A DNA stretch of 64,000 nt from Lachnospiraceae bacterium UBA3310 (GCA_002361355.1 DESQ01000044.1:1-64000), one strand, 5' to 3'. Positions 1 to 8,871 are shown, counted from the stretch's first letter. The notes: generated by a model from the letters alone, not told the origin. Numbers and translations: made by a program.

Positions 1-30
1 TTTCAAATTTTGAGATAGGAGAATGGAGCT

Positions 31-2466
31 ATGAAATTTGGTTACTTCGATGACGCCAACCGAGAGTACGTCATCACCACACCCAGAACACCCCTGCCAT
101 GGATCAATTACTTAGGCTGTAAAGAATTCTTTACACTGATCTCTAACACCTGCGGCGGCTATACCTTTTATAAGGATGCGAAGCTTCTTCGCATGACACG
201 CTACCGCTACAATGATGTCCCCAACGACATCAACGGAAAATATTTCTATATAAAGGAGGGCGATACTGTCTGGAATCCCGGTTGGAAACCGACCCAGACA
301 GAGCTCGACAGCTACGAGTGCCGCCACGGTATCGGCTACAGCCGCTTCACCGGCGCGAAAAACAAGCTTGAAGCGTCTGTCCTCACCTTTATCCCCATGG
401 ATGACAACTGCGAGATCAGTCAGGTGAAACTGACAAACCAAAGCGACAGCGAAAAATCTGTCTCTCTCTTCTCCTATGTTGAATGGTGTCTCTGGAATGC
501 GGACGACGATTCCCGCAACTTCCAGCGCAACTTAAATACCGGAGAGGTGGAAGTCATCGGCTCCACCATCTATCACAAAACCGAGTACAGAGAGCGGAGA
601 AATCACTATGCCGTCTACTCTGTCAACACCCCCGTGGACGGATTTGACACCAGCCGCGACGCCTTTCTCGGCGCATACCGCGGCGCAGCCAATCCTGAGG
701 TGGTGGAAAAGGGCCAAGCCACGAACTCCATCGCAAGCGGCTGGTCTCCCATCGCTTCCCACCAGATCAACGTTTCCTTAAAGCCCGGTGAGAGTAAGAG
801 CTTCGTCTTTGTCTTAGGCTACATCGAGAATCCTGAGGATCAGAAATGGGAGGCTCCCGGCATCATAAACAAGAAACCTGCCGAAGCAATGCTTGCCAGA
901 TACCAGACCGATGCGGATGTAGATAAGGCTTTTGACGGATTGAGCGCTTATTGGAACGACCTGCTGTCCAAGTATACCGTAAAGTCTTCCAACGATAAGG
1001 TTGACCGCATGGTCAATATCTGGAATCAGTATCAGTGTATGGTGACCTTCAACATGTCCCGCTCCGCTTCCTACTATGAGTCCGGTATCGGCCGCGGCAT
1101 GGGCTTCCGCGATTCCTGTCAGGATCTTCTGGGCTTCGTACACCTGATTCCGGATCGTGCAAGAGAGCGTATCATCGACATTGCCTCCACACAGTTCCCG
1201 GACGGCAGCGCCTACCATCAGTACCAGCCCCTCACCAAAAAGGGCAATTCCGACATCGGCAGCGGCTTCAACGACGACCCGCTCTGGCTGATCGCCGGTA
1301 CCTCCGCCTATGTGCGCGAGAGCGGAGACACCTCCATCCTGACGGAGATGGTGCCCTTCGACAACGATATGTCTGTGGCGCAGCCGCTCATGACACACCT
1401 GAAACGTTCCTTCGACTACATTGTCAATCACAAAGGGCCTCACGCCCTGCCGCTGATCGGACGCGCCGACTGGAACGACTGTCTGAACTTAAACTGCTTC
1501 TCAGAACATCCGGGTGAATCCTTCCAGACATTCGGCCCTTCCGAAGGCCCTGTGGCGGAATCCGTATTCATTGCCGGCATGTTTGTCAAGTACGGTGAGG
1601 AGTACGCACAGCTCTGCGAGCTAATGGGCGACCAGAAGGAAGCCGACTATGCCCGCGCCGAGGTGAAGAAAATGTATGACGCCGTGTTAAAGGACGGTTG
1701 GGATGGCGACTGGTTTGTCCGCGCCTACGACGCCTACGGCAACAAGATCGGTTCTAAGGAATGCGAGGAGGGGCAGATCTATATCGAGTCAAACGGTTTC
1801 TGTCCTCTTGCCGGTATCGGCGTGAAGGAAGGCCTTGCCAGGAAGGCTCTCGACTCCGTAAAAGAAAAACTGGACACCAAATATGGCGTCATGATTTTAC
1901 AGCCGGCTTATACAAAGTACCATCTGGAGCTTGGCGAAATCTCCTCCTATCCGCCGGGGTATAAGGAAAATGCCGGAATCTTCTGCCACAACAATCCCTG
2001 GGTTTCCATTGCGGAGACCGTCATCGGCCGCGGCGACAGAGCCTTCGAAATCTACCAGAAGACCTGCCCTGCCTATGTGGAAGAGTTTAGCGAGATTCAC
2101 CGTACCGAACCTTATGTGTACTCCCAGATGGTAGCCGGTGCAGATGCGAGAACCCACGGGGAGGCGAAGAATAGCTGGCTGACCGGTACGGCGGCATGGA
2201 CCTTCGTCAATGTGTCACAGCATATTCTGGGCGTATACCCCACCCACAAGGGCTTAAGCATTGATCCCTGCGTACCCAGGGGCTTCGGTGACTTTACCCT
2301 GACCCGGAAATTCCGCGAGGGAACTTACAACATCAAAGTAGTAAACCCTGACAACGTAGAAAAAGGCGTCAAGTCTCTCACTGTGGACGGAAAAGCCATC
2401 GAGGGCTGCGTGATTCCCTACGAGAAGGGTAAGACCGAATATGATGTGGTTGTAACTATGGGTTAA
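31..2466 (+). CDS. Cellobiose phosphorylase (GH94)
   Basis: An 811-residue cytosolic enzyme of glycoside hydrolase family 94, which splits cellobiose with phosphate into glucose 1-phosphate and glucose and so saves one ATP. Visible features are the N-terminal GH94 sandwich beginning FGYFDDANREYVI, a helical (alpha/alpha)6 core, and the family motif GRADWNDCLNLN around residue 478; its DWND carries the general-acid Asp. The segment CHNNPWVSIAETVIGRGD near residue 655 is also typical of the family. Length matches characterised cellobiose phosphorylases (about 810-820). The ATG follows GGAGAATGGAGCT, so translation starts inside the window but its promoter lies upstream of it. A terminator follows at 2502. 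A related disaccharide substrate cannot be excluded, but the match to cellobiose enzymes is strong. Confidence 0.93.
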   Translation: MKFGYFDDANREYVITTPRTPLPWINYLGCKEFFTLISNTCGGYTFYKDAKLLRMTRYRYNDVPNDINGKYFYIKEGDTVWNPGWKPTQTELDSYECRHGIGYSRFTGAKNKLEASVLTFIPMDDNCEISQVKLTNQSDSEKSVSLFSYVEWCLWNADDDSRNFQRNLNTGEVEVIGSTIYHKTEYRERRNHYAVYSVNTPVDGFDTSRDAFLGAYRGAANPEVVEKGQATNSIASGWSPIASHQINVSLKPGESKSFVFVLGYIENPEDQKWEAPGIINKKPAEAMLARYQTDADVDKAFDGLSAYWNDLLSKYTVKSSNDKVDRMVNIWNQYQCMVTFNMSRSASYYESGIGRGMGFRDSCQDLLGFVHLIPDRARERIIDIASTQFPDGSAYHQYQPLTKKGNSDIGSGFNDDPLWLIAGTSAYVRESGDTSILTEMVPFDNDMSVAQPLMTHLKRSFDYIVNHKGPHALPLIGRADWNDCLNLNCFSEHPGESFQTFGPSEGPVAESVFIAGMFVKYGEEYAQLCELMGDQKEADYARAEVKKMYDAVLKDGWDGDWFVRAYDAYGNKIGSKECEEGQIYIESNGFCPLAGIGVKEGLARKALDSVKEKLDTKYGVMILQPAYTKYHLELGEISSYPPGYKENAGIFCHNNPWVSIAETVIGRGDRAFEIYQKTCPAYVEEFSEIHRTEPYVYSQMVAGADARTHGEAKNSWLTGTAAWTFVNVSQHILGVYPTHKGLSIDPCVPRGFGDFTLTRKFREGTYNIKVVNPDNVEKGVKSLTVDGKAIEGCVIPYEKGKTEYDVVVTMG

Positions 2467-2501
2467 ACTTAATTGTCAATCTGTAAAATAACGATTTATT
2501 G

Positions 2502-2535
2502 ATCCGCATACATCATCTTGTATGCGGATTTTTTT
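2502..2535 (+). terminator. Intrinsic terminator after cellobiose phosphorylase
   Basis: An 11-bp GC-containing stem (ATCCGCATACA paired with TGTATGCGGAT) with a 6-nt loop is followed by a run of T. It lies 35 bp after the GH94 stop codon. Confidence 0.85.
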
Positions 2536-2593
2536 GTGACCACTAGTTTTCCAAAAGGGCTTGTTTTAAATGGAGAATTGTGACAAAATAAGT

Positions 2594-2621
2594 TTTACCA
2601 ACTCTTACCCTCAGGTATAGT
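2594..2621 (+). promoter_or_regulatory. Putative MerR-type operator-promoter
   Basis: The dyad TACCCTCAGGTA (2606-2617, 4-bp outer arms) abuts a TATAGT -10 element (2616-2621); a weak TTTACC -35 candidate sits at 2594. A short dyad filling the spacer is the usual arrangement for MerR-family autoregulation. It lies about 55 bp before the MerR start. The operator assignment is inference from position and symmetry. Confidence 0.4.
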
Positions 2622-2675
2622 TTGGTTCAGAAATCAGAGTAAACGGTATACGGAAGAGGTGTCAAGTTACTAGTT

Positions 2676-3506
2676 ATGAGTCAGTATATGTCTATCGGAA
2701 AGGTATCCAAACTAAAGAACGTAAGCATCAAATCTCTGCGCTACTACGACCAGATCGGTATCCTGAAACCGGCCTTTGTGAACACGGAAACAAACTACCG
2801 CTACTACACGAACGAACAGCTCTATCTTTTGGACGCAATCACCGTCTGTATCAGGCTTGGTATCCCTTTAAAGGATCTCAACAACTATGTGGAAAATTCT
2901 TCCATCAATCTGCAGAAACTTCTCTATGACGGTAAAATTCTGGCGGAACAGAAGATTATGGATATTCACAATTGTCTGGCAGCCCTGCAGGAGACCCTGC
3001 AGAATATGGCGAGCCCCGTTACTGGTCTCGCTAAAATTCCTGAAAGTACCAGTGGCATCCTTTTGCCCGACGGCTTCTATCATAATGAGATCGTCGCCCG
3101 CAAGATGCTGACTGTTCCCCTGGAGGAAATGGATATTCCCAAGTATTATGGCCAGTATATCCTGAAGCTCTTCGTCACCGCCCAGCAGATGGGCACAGTG
3201 GTGGCTTATCCTTCCGGCGTTCTGCACGAATACAAAAACGGCAAATACCAGCGGCATATGTTCCTCACAATCACCGGGGACACCCCGTCTTCTGACAACG
3301 GGGAGCAGACTGTCCGCACCATTAACGAAGGCAATTTTGCCTGCCGCAGAATCTCTTCTCATGTGGCAGACTTTGAGACAATCCGCCAGGAAATGAAGGA
3401 AGTGATCAAGAGCGATGACTTCTATGTCATCGAGACAGACACTCTCTCAGAGAAGAACAAAAAAGACGGATACCCCTTTGAACTGGAGTATCCGTTATCT
3501 TCCTGA
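2676..3506 (+). CDS. MerR family transcriptional regulator with effector-binding domain
   Basis: A 276-residue one-component regulator. Residues 5-75 form the MerR winged helix (SIGKVSKLKNVSIKSLRYYD, then KPAFVNTETNYRYY). A dimerisation helix spans roughly 80-115, and the last 155 residues resemble the GyrI/BmrR-type pocket that binds small amphipathic molecules. Family members bend promoters with overlong spacers to activate drug-efflux or metabolic genes. No transporter lies next to it, so its target is unknown; the cellobiose phosphorylase upstream is separated by a terminator and the next gene is convergent. The start ATG follows GGAAGAGGTGTC at a somewhat long distance. Confidence 0.85.
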   Translation: MSQYMSIGKVSKLKNVSIKSLRYYDQIGILKPAFVNTETNYRYYTNEQLYLLDAITVCIRLGIPLKDLNNYVENSSINLQKLLYDGKILAEQKIMDIHNCLAALQETLQNMASPVTGLAKIPESTSGILLPDGFYHNEIVARKMLTVPLEEMDIPKYYGQYILKLFVTAQQMGTVVAYPSGVLHEYKNGKYQRHMFLTITGDTPSSDNGEQTVRTINEGNFACRRISSHVADFETIRQEMKEVIKSDDFYVIETDTLSEKNKKDGYPFELEYPLSS

Positions 3507-3540
3507 GCACTGCGCAGATGCAGGTGAGCGCACTGCTAAA

Positions 3541-4377
3541 CTAGCCCCTTTTTAATTTATATAAAAGTTCTTCAAAGGGAACGCCGTCCGTGGACGGCGT
3601 TTTCAATTCCACCGCCTTTGTGATGCACTGCCTGACAAAGGCGGCAGCTTTCTTTACGGATCGGTCGAAAGGGACTCCGTTTACAGCATCCGCCGCAATA
3701 ATGGCGGCAAACACATCCCCTGTACCGCACCGTTCCGAGTCCGCCTTGTGAATGCGGCTGAGTCTCGCCTGCGGTTCTCCCTCCCCTGTTTTTACATACA
3801 CATAATTCGCGATAAATTCCCCCTGTGGAATCCCCGTGATCACCACACGGGAAGGCCCCATAGCGGAAAGACTCTGCGCCATCTCAAACAGTTCCCTGCG
3901 CTTCCACCCCTTCTCCCTGTAGGGCATGTCCAAAAGATAACAGGCCTCCGTCAGATTCGGCGTGATAATATCCGCCAGCGCTACCAGCTTTCTCAGTTCC
4001 GTACATAACTCTACCGTATAGGCAGAGTATATTTTTCCGTGATCCCCCATCACCGGGTCTACGATCACCAACGTCCCCTCATGGGAAAACGCACCGATGA
4101 ACCGCTTTACAATATCAATCTGCCTGACAGAGCCAAGATAACCCGTGGCAATGCCGTCAAAGGTCAGGCCGATCTTCCCCCATTTCCCGATATATGCCTC
4201 CATTCGGTCTGTATAGTCGTCCATAAAAAAATCAGGGAACGCCGTGTTGTTTGAAAAAATGGAAGTTGGCAGGGGACATGCCTGTACGCCCATATAAGAA
4301 ATAATCGGAAGAAGCACCGTCATGGCGCATCTTCCGTATCCCGCAATATCGTTAATCACTGCAATTTTTTTCTGCAT
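3541..4377 (-). CDS. Pyridoxamine/pyridoxal kinase (ribokinase family)
   Basis: A 278-residue kinase of the ribokinase/PfkB fold that phosphorylates B6 vitamers for PLP salvage in the cytosol. The N terminus KKIAVINDIAGYGRCAMTVL is characteristic of Clostridia pyridoxamine kinases, and the anion-hole/catalytic motif CGTGDVFAAI lies near residue 218. The segment VIVDPVMGDHG (about residue 105) is the conserved phosphate/metal region. Length is normal (270-290). It is a single gene, convergent with the MerR gene and 85 bp upstream of the unknown gene at 4463. A hydroxymethylpyrimidine kinase role is less likely given the PdxK/PdxY-like N terminus. Confidence 0.85.
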   Translation of the reverse strand: MQKKIAVINDIAGYGRCAMTVLLPIISYMGVQACPLPTSIFSNNTAFPDFFMDDYTDRMEAYIGKWGKIGLTFDGIATGYLGSVRQIDIVKRFIGAFSHEGTLVIVDPVMGDHGKIYSAYTVELCTELRKLVALADIITPNLTEACYLLDMPYREKGWKRRELFEMAQSLSAMGPSRVVITGIPQGEFIANYVYVKTGEGEPQARLSRIHKADSERCGTGDVFAAIIAADAVNGVPFDRSVKKAAAFVRQCITKAVELKTPSTDGVPFEELLYKLKRG

Positions 4378-4462
4378 CAGTCCGCCCGTGTTTTCCTTTC
4401 CTAAGCTCCGTGTCCTGTAGTATCATAATTTTAGCACTGACGGCCTTATGTTAGCAAGCGGT

Positions 4463-5131
4463 TTACCCTAAAAATTTCTTTTCCTCTCTCTCCTCGTTGT
4501 TTCGCTGCTCCTCGGCGCCGACCACGCCTACAGCCTCACCGACAGACTTTTCCTGCTCATCTTCGCCGTTCTGCTCCTCGGCGGGTTTTTCCTTGAACAG
4601 CCTGTCTTTCATACGGTCGATCTCACTCAGCGCCTCTCTTGCCTGCTTCACTTCCTGGATTTTCTTCATGATGGCAGTGACATCCTCCGGAGAAAACATA
4701 TCCAGGCACTTCATCAGGCTGGTGGTATCGTTGAGGTCAATCTTCACCGCGCCAACGGAGGTAGTCACATAAATCCAATCCGGATTGGAGCTGCCGCCGA
4801 TGGTAATGGTTGTGCCCTGCATCAAATCTTTAGTGATCGACACATGGGCGCCATTGTGCCAGACATCTTTCGTCACCGGATTGCCCGCTGTGGGCTCATC
4901 CATCTGCCGCAGGATAATGCCGATAGAGTCGGTGGCGCCGCAGGACTCCCCGGAAGCCGCATACTCGTCAGCCTTCTTCAATTTTGCCGCAAAACTGTCC
5001 GGATCCACATCCCCTTCCATTTGGCCCGTTTTGTATTTCTTCTCTGACGCCGCCTGCTTCGCAAGCAGTTCCGCCGTTTTATTTGTGGTATGAAATGTCT
5101 TATACGCCATGTAGCTGTCATTGTTAATCAT
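4463..5131 (-). CDS. Hypothetical protein, last gene of an ECF sigma unit
   Basis: I do not recognise this 222-residue soluble protein. There is no signal peptide or membrane segment. The first 100 residues are polar; the middle (GGSSNPDWIYVTTSVGAVKI) looks like a small beta-rich unit; residues 140-185 are helical (SPEDVTAIMKKIQEVKQARE), and the tail is very acidic with many E, Q and K. It starts 20 bp after the 159-aa gene stops and both follow the sigma gene, so the three are probably one transcript. It could be a target of the sigma factor. Function unknown. Confidence 0.7.
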   Translation of the reverse strand: MINNDSYMAYKTFHTTNKTAELLAKQAASEKKYKTGQMEGDVDPDSFAAKLKKADEYAASGESCGATDSIGIILRQMDEPTAGNPVTKDVWHNGAHVSITKDLMQGTTITIGGSSNPDWIYVTTSVGAVKIDLNDTTSLMKCLDMFSPEDVTAIMKKIQEVKQAREALSEIDRMKDRLFKEKPAEEQNGEDEQEKSVGEAVGVVGAEEQRNNEEREEKKFLG

Positions 5132-5151
5132 GTCTTTCTCCCTTCCCGGCG

Positions 5152-5631
5152 TTACGCCTCGTTCATCGTCTCCAAAGCAAACCGTTCGATCTCATGCTCT
5201 GTCGTATCGGAGATCTTGCCGATTTCCACCTGATAGGCCTCCTGTCTGCCGTCGTCATACTTCGCCTCCACATAGACACGGGCCTCCTCGCTGTCCTCTC
5301 TCTTGCCTTTTAACGTATACCCTTCTGTCACAGCAATCTTTATATGGTCGCTCTCCTCATAACTCATATGTCTCACCTCCACGGCCTGCAAGGCTTCCTG
5401 TACCGCAGCAGCATTCACTCTGATGCCTGACGTTATGCCGATCCTCCCTACGCCGACGTTCTCCGCCTTCTTTCTCGCCTCTGTCTCCGTATCCGTGATG
5501 GCGTTCTCCTCCTGATCCCGGTATCTCAGGTTCTGTAACAGGCTCTCCTGAAATCCCTCCCCGCGCCCGGCGCTCCTCTTTTTCTGATATGCCTGCGCAT
5601 TACCGTTTCCCTGTACCTCCTGTATTCCCAT
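5152..5631 (-). CDS. Hypothetical protein downstream of an ECF sigma factor
   Basis: A 159-residue soluble protein of unknown function. The first 70 residues are polar and probably disordered (MGIQEVQGNGNAQAYQKKR). A compact region follows (VGVGRIGITSGIRVNAAAVQ), then RHMSYEESDHIKIAVTEGYT and a charged C-terminal half that reads like alternating strands and one helix (DTTEHEIERFALETMNEA). It starts 3 bp after the sigma factor stop, which implies translational coupling. Together with the next gene it forms an unexplained pair; neither resembles an anti-sigma factor with a membrane anchor. Confidence 0.7.
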   Translation of the reverse strand: MGIQEVQGNGNAQAYQKKRSAGRGEGFQESLLQNLRYRDQEENAITDTETEARKKAENVGVGRIGITSGIRVNAAAVQEALQAVEVRHMSYEESDHIKIAVTEGYTLKGKREDSEEARVYVEAKYDDGRQEAYQVEIGKISDTTEHEIERFALETMNEA

Positions 5632-5634
5632 GTT

Positions 5635-6123
5635 CTACGGCCTCCTTTCCGTCAGAAGTTTCTTTACTTCCTCTCTGCCCCTGCGCAGCCTCGTCTTGAT
5701 CGTTCCCTCCTTCTCGTTGAGAATCTCGGCGATCTCGCGGATCGCATAATCCTCATAATAAAAAAGGTAGATCGGATTCCTGTAATGCACAGGCAACTGC
5801 AGCACCGCCTCAAGCGTTTCGTCATCCTTGACCTGATAGGGCAGATAAATATTTTTTGCCGCATTTTCAAAAGATTCGTTCCATGGCACTGTCTTTTGAT
5901 ACCAGCCGCTTTTTAAAATATCCAGGCAAATATGAATGGTGGTTCGTATCAGCCACGCTTTCTCATGTTCCTTGTTCTGAATCGGCTTCTCGTCCTTCAT
6001 ATAACGCAGAAAAGCTTCCTGCACCGCATCCTCGGCGTCCGCCCGGTTCTTCATGTTAGAGAAAGCAATCCGATACAGCATGGCACGGTACTCGTCCACC
6101 AGATAGCTCCACTTCTGTTCCAT
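5635..6123 (-). CDS. RNA polymerase ECF sigma factor (sigma-70 family)
   Basis: A 162-residue group IV sigma factor. Region 2 is seen at residues 20-75 (NRADAEDAVQEAFLRYMKDE) and region 4 at 105-158 (IREIAEILNEKEGTIKTRLR), joined by a short linker, with no C-terminal extension. It would direct RNA polymerase to a small regulon. Unusually, the genes immediately downstream are two soluble unknowns rather than an anti-sigma factor; the membrane-anchored candidate anti-sigma gene lies upstream (6227-7018), separated by 103 bp containing a TATAAT element. The nearest relatives by pattern are the small ECF factors common in Lachnospiraceae. Confidence 0.88.
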   Translation of the reverse strand: MEQKWSYLVDEYRAMLYRIAFSNMKNRADAEDAVQEAFLRYMKDEKPIQNKEHEKAWLIRTTIHICLDILKSGWYQKTVPWNESFENAAKNIYLPYQVKDDETLEAVLQLPVHYRNPIYLFYYEDYAIREIAEILNEKEGTIKTRLRRGREEVKKLLTERRP

Positions 6124-6226
6124 CCCCTCGCGCTTCCCTCTTTGCTGTCTTTTTTCTTCTGCCTCTATTATACAATACGAATCAGGTTTCCAAAAAGTTT
6201 CTTTTTGTTTGTGACACTTATGTCAT

Positions 6227-7018
6227 TTATTTAGTTCCCATGACTTCTTCCGCCATATCAAACATCTCGTCGGCACTCAGAGACAGATCGAATCCAAAAA
6301 TCTGATAACTGATACCGTCCTTATTCCATGTCACGTGAGAAGACTGTTGTATCTGTACCTCATCGCTTCCATAAGAGATCGTAAAGTCATCCCTCTCCAG
6401 ATTTGCCTGATCCTCCTCTGTCAGCTGATAATCCGGCGGCACGAACTTGAAAGTGGTAACATCATAGTAGAGCGTGATATCCCCGACCTGCCTGACAGCA
6501 CCGGGCGCTCTGTCCCGCACAGGTGTCTCCACCGGTTTCTCAGCGGTAAGGCTGACCTTTTCCTCTCCTTTTCTTCCATAGGTGATATCCAACTGTTTAA
6601 AGGTATATACCGCGTTTCCTGTCTCGTCCTCACCCTGCCACTCGTCCACAATCATTCTCTCAAACTCGTAACCGTTTGAGAAGGACTCCACCGCATCCGC
6701 CGTATAGCCCAGCTCCCTCTCCGCTTTCCCCAGATCGCTGTAACTTCTGTAGGCATTCGGTAAAAAACTGTGTGTACTTAAGGATACCGCATGCCCCGTG
6801 GCAAACACACCTCCCGACACCAACAGGCATCCCGCCGCAACACCAATCACCAGTTTCTTCATGGAAAACTTTTTCATATTCCCTGCCTCCTTCTGACTCT
6901 CCAGAATCTGTCTGTCGATCCTGTCCTTCAAATCACGGGATGCGGTGACGCCGTCACATTCCAAGGCCAACACATTTTTTATTTTTTCTTTCCAATTTTC
7001 TCTCTCTCTCATATGCAA
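6227..7018 (-). CDS. Membrane-anchored putative anti-sigma factor
   Basis: A 263-residue protein with a cytoplasmic N terminus of about 50 residues (LKDRIDRQILESQKEAGNMK), one membrane segment at about 52-72 (LVIGVAAGCLLVSGGVFA) and an extracytoplasmic domain of about 190 residues with a beta-strand pattern. This layout, and its start 10 bp after the stop of the ECF gene at 7029-7589, fits an anti-sigma factor that holds the sigma factor at the membrane and senses something outside. I see no zinc-binding HxxxCxxC motif. The role is inferred from context and topology; a surface protein co-regulated with the sigma factor is the alternative. Confidence 0.65.
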   Translation of the reverse strand: MHMRERENWKEKIKNVLALECDGVTASRDLKDRIDRQILESQKEAGNMKKFSMKKLVIGVAAGCLLVSGGVFATGHAVSLSTHSFLPNAYRSYSDLGKAERELGYTADAVESFSNGYEFERMIVDEWQGEDETGNAVYTFKQLDITYGRKGEEKVSLTAEKPVETPVRDRAPGAVRQVGDITLYYDVTTFKFVPPDYQLTEEDQANLERDDFTISYGSDEVQIQQSSHVTWNKDGISYQIFGFDLSLSADEMFDMAEEVMGTK

Positions 7019-7028
7019 CCTTTCCCCG

Positions 7029-7589
7029 TCAGACCGGCTCTCGGACTATCATACCCGGATCGCTTGTCAGGCTCCCTCGCAGCATTTTTCTCGCCGTATG
7101 CAGTCTGGACTTGACCGTCCCCTCCAAAACACCCAGCATGGCGGCAATCTCGCTTATCTTGTACTCCTGATAATAATAGAGAACCACTACCGTGCGCTGT
7201 TTGATAGGGAGCGCTCTGACCGCTCCGGCTATTATTTCCGCTTCCTCCCGCGCAATCACCTGTTCCATGGAGGAGAAACTCTGACCCTTATCCGCCTTCT
7301 GTAAGATTTCCTCATCAGGCAGCTCCCTGCTCTTTTTTTTACCGCTTCTGTAAGCCGTCCGCACAAGAATCTGCATCATCCACGCCTTAAATCCACTGTC
7401 TTCTTTAAGCTCCCGGCAGTGCAGCCAGACCTTCACAAAGGTATCCTGCACAACATCCTCACTGCCGGGGAGATCACCTGTGATCAGATATGCCGTATGG
7501 AGTGCCATATTCTTATACTTTTCATAGAGCAGGTCAAAGGAAGTCTTATCACCTTCCTTGAGCTGCCTCACCAAAGCTTCTTCCGTCAA
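7029..7589 (-). CDS. RNA polymerase ECF sigma factor (sigma-70 family)
   Basis: A 186-residue ECF sigma factor. Region 2 spans residues 20-90 (GSEDVVQDTFVKVWLHCREL, with the AWMMQILVRTAYR helix) and region 4 spans 115-170 (ISEIAAMLGVLEGTVKSRLH). The start codon is TTG, behind AGAGGAGAG. Upstream, GGGAACT at about 7665 resembles the GGAAC -35 core used by many ECF factors, so autoregulation is plausible, though the matching -10 element is unclear. It is the first gene of a two-gene unit with the one-TM protein downstream, the usual sigma/anti-sigma order. Confidence 0.88.
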   Translation of the reverse strand: MTEEALVRQLKEGDKTSFDLLYEKYKNMALHTAYLITGDLPGSEDVVQDTFVKVWLHCRELKEDSGFKAWMMQILVRTAYRSGKKKSRELPDEEILQKADKGQSFSSMEQVIAREEAEIIAGAVRALPIKQRTVVVLYYYQEYKISEIAAMLGVLEGTVKSRLHTARKMLRGSLTSDPGMIVREPV

Positions 7590-7709
7590 AACCGTCTCTC
7601 CTCTAAGTTCCTGTTATCACCCGCAGCGCGCTACGCTGTGGATCGGTGCACCTATATATAAGAGTTCCCAAAGAGAAATATGGTTCATTTTTTATCACAT
7701 ATGATTAAC

Positions 7710-7757
7710 AAAAAAAAGAAAAAGCCCCGAATCCGCTTCATAAGCAAATCCGGGGAC
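7710..7757 (-). terminator. Intrinsic terminator after the DUF4190-like gene
   Basis: On the minus strand CCCCGGATTTGC and GCGGATTCGGGG pair over a 7-nt loop, followed by CTTTTTCTTTTTTT. It sits about 25 bp after the stop codon at 7782. Confidence 0.85.
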
Positions 7758-7781
7758 ATTCTTTCACATTCTTTTTCATTT

Positions 7782-8261
7782 TTACAAAAGCATCATACCA
7801 AGTAAAAAGAAATACATAAAAATCAGCGTCAGGATACAGTCAATGATAGAGAGAATCAAGCCTGCAATCGCAAGTCCCCTTCCGCCGTGCTGCTTAACAA
7901 TAGCAACGATGCCACAGATGAGACCCGCCAGGCAAAGTCCGATATCCACACCGGGAACCCAGAAAAGGAGCAATCCCAAAATACCGCACACAAGCGCTCC
8001 CACTGATACCCCGCTGGTTCTATCCGGCACCGCATCGTATACCACAGCCTTCACCGGCTGTCCAAAGTTTGCCTGATTATACTGCTGCTGTGCGCCGTAG
8101 GGAGCCTGCTGATACTGCGGCTGCGGTTGGGGCTGAACCGGCTGTCCGTATGCGTTTTGATTCTGCGCATACGGCTGGTTCCCATAGGGCTGCTGTCCGC
8201 CGTTGGCACCCTGATTATTATAATTTCCTTCGTTATATCCGTAGTTCTGATTCTCGTCCAT
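7782..8261 (-). CDS. DUF4190-like small membrane protein with Q/N/Y-rich N terminus
   Basis: A 159-residue protein. The first 70 residues are low-complexity and rich in Q, N, Y, G and P, probably disordered. Residues 80-158 hold two or three membrane segments (VSVGALVCGILGLLLFWVPG, CLAGLICGIVAIVK and IAGLILSIIDCILTLIFM) with the GxxxGIVAI pattern of DUF4190-type proteins. Family members are small inner-membrane proteins without assigned biochemistry. The ATG follows GGGAGGAATAGATAG. It starts 21 bp after the preceding membrane protein gene, with which it shares a promoter near 8845. Confidence 0.75.
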   Translation of the reverse strand: MDENQNYGYNEGNYNNQGANGGQQPYGNQPYAQNQNAYGQPVQPQPQPQYQQAPYGAQQQYNQANFGQPVKAVVYDAVPDRTSGVSVGALVCGILGLLLFWVPGVDIGLCLAGLICGIVAIVKQHGGRGLAIAGLILSIIDCILTLIFMYFFLLGMMLL

Positions 8262-8282
8262 CTATCTATTCCTCCCTGTTCC

Positions 8283-8777
8283 CTATGCCAGACCCATACC
8301 TATTGCCACGGCACCGATACAAGCCAGCACAAAGATAATCGCCAAAAGAACCAACCATACAATCTGGATCGCCAACGCGCCGCCATTCTTCCGTCCCAGG
8401 CTTAATTTGTAGGTCAGAAGATCCAGAAGCACACTGACGCAAAGTCCGTAAATACTAAACGTAAGATAAGAAAGAATTGCGGTCAATATCACTAAAACAT
8501 TGATCGATGTAGGAATATTTCTGACGGGCTCATAGGGTTCTCCATTGTCAAGATAGGATCCGTTTACCGCAAGACGAACCTTATTTCCCAACACTACCAG
8601 ATTACACTCTGCTCCCGGGATACTGATCTGATGATCCGCCATCCAGATTACCCAATTCTTTGATTTTACCTTGTATTCCTCCCCGTCAACAATGCACTTT
8701 GCACCAACGAATCCCCTCTTAAAGGAAATCTGATGATTGTTTCCCATACTGTCCGTTACTGTCCAAGCCTTAGCCAT
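8283..8777 (-). CDS. Hypothetical membrane protein
   Basis: About 164 residues, counting from the ATG (8777) behind GGAGGAGAGAAAA; a GTG five codons earlier sits inside that ribosome binding site. The first 85 residues form a soluble beta-rich domain (SFKRGFVGAKCIVDGEEYKV, GNKVRLAVNGSYLDNG), and the last 75 contain two strongly hydrophobic segments (VLVILTAILSYLTFSIYGLC and IQIVWLVLLAIIFVLACIGA). I do not recognise the family. It is co-transcribed with the DUF4190-like gene, so both may be accessory envelope proteins. Confidence 0.7.
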   Translation of the reverse strand: MAKAWTVTDSMGNNHQISFKRGFVGAKCIVDGEEYKVKSKNWVIWMADHQISIPGAECNLVVLGNKVRLAVNGSYLDNGEPYEPVRNIPTSINVLVILTAILSYLTFSIYGLCVSVLLDLLTYKLSLGRKNGGALAIQIVWLVLLAIIFVLACIGAVAIGMGLA

Positions 8778-8842
8778 TTTTCTCTCCTCCACACTAGAAA
8801 ACTTTTTATGCAGTCATATGACTGTCAGTCGATAACGTCACC

Positions 8843-8871
8843 ATTTTACAGTATTCTACAGTGTTTTGCAA
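8843..8871 (-). promoter_or_regulatory. Promoter for the small membrane-protein pair
   Basis: Minus-strand TTGCAA (8866-8871) and TAAAAT (8843-8848) are separated by exactly 17 bp. The transcript would begin about 60 bp before the start at 8777. Its leader contains a perfect 14-bp palindrome, CAGTCATATGACTG, at 8811-8824. Confidence 0.7.

Noticed and set aside
3507..3540. Repeated GCACTGC sequences between the MerR and kinase genes
   Set aside because: Too short to call a repeat element; may be a fragment of one, but symmetry is weak.
6215..6230. TGACATAAGTGTCA dyad after the candidate anti-sigma gene
   Set aside because: Short, in AT-rich sequence and without a T-run; could be chance, so not listed as an operator or terminator.
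7640..7680. ECF-type promoter before the sigma gene at 7029-7589
   Set aside because: A GGGAACT core is present but no matching -10 at 16-17 bp, so autoregulation is only mentioned in the gene entry.
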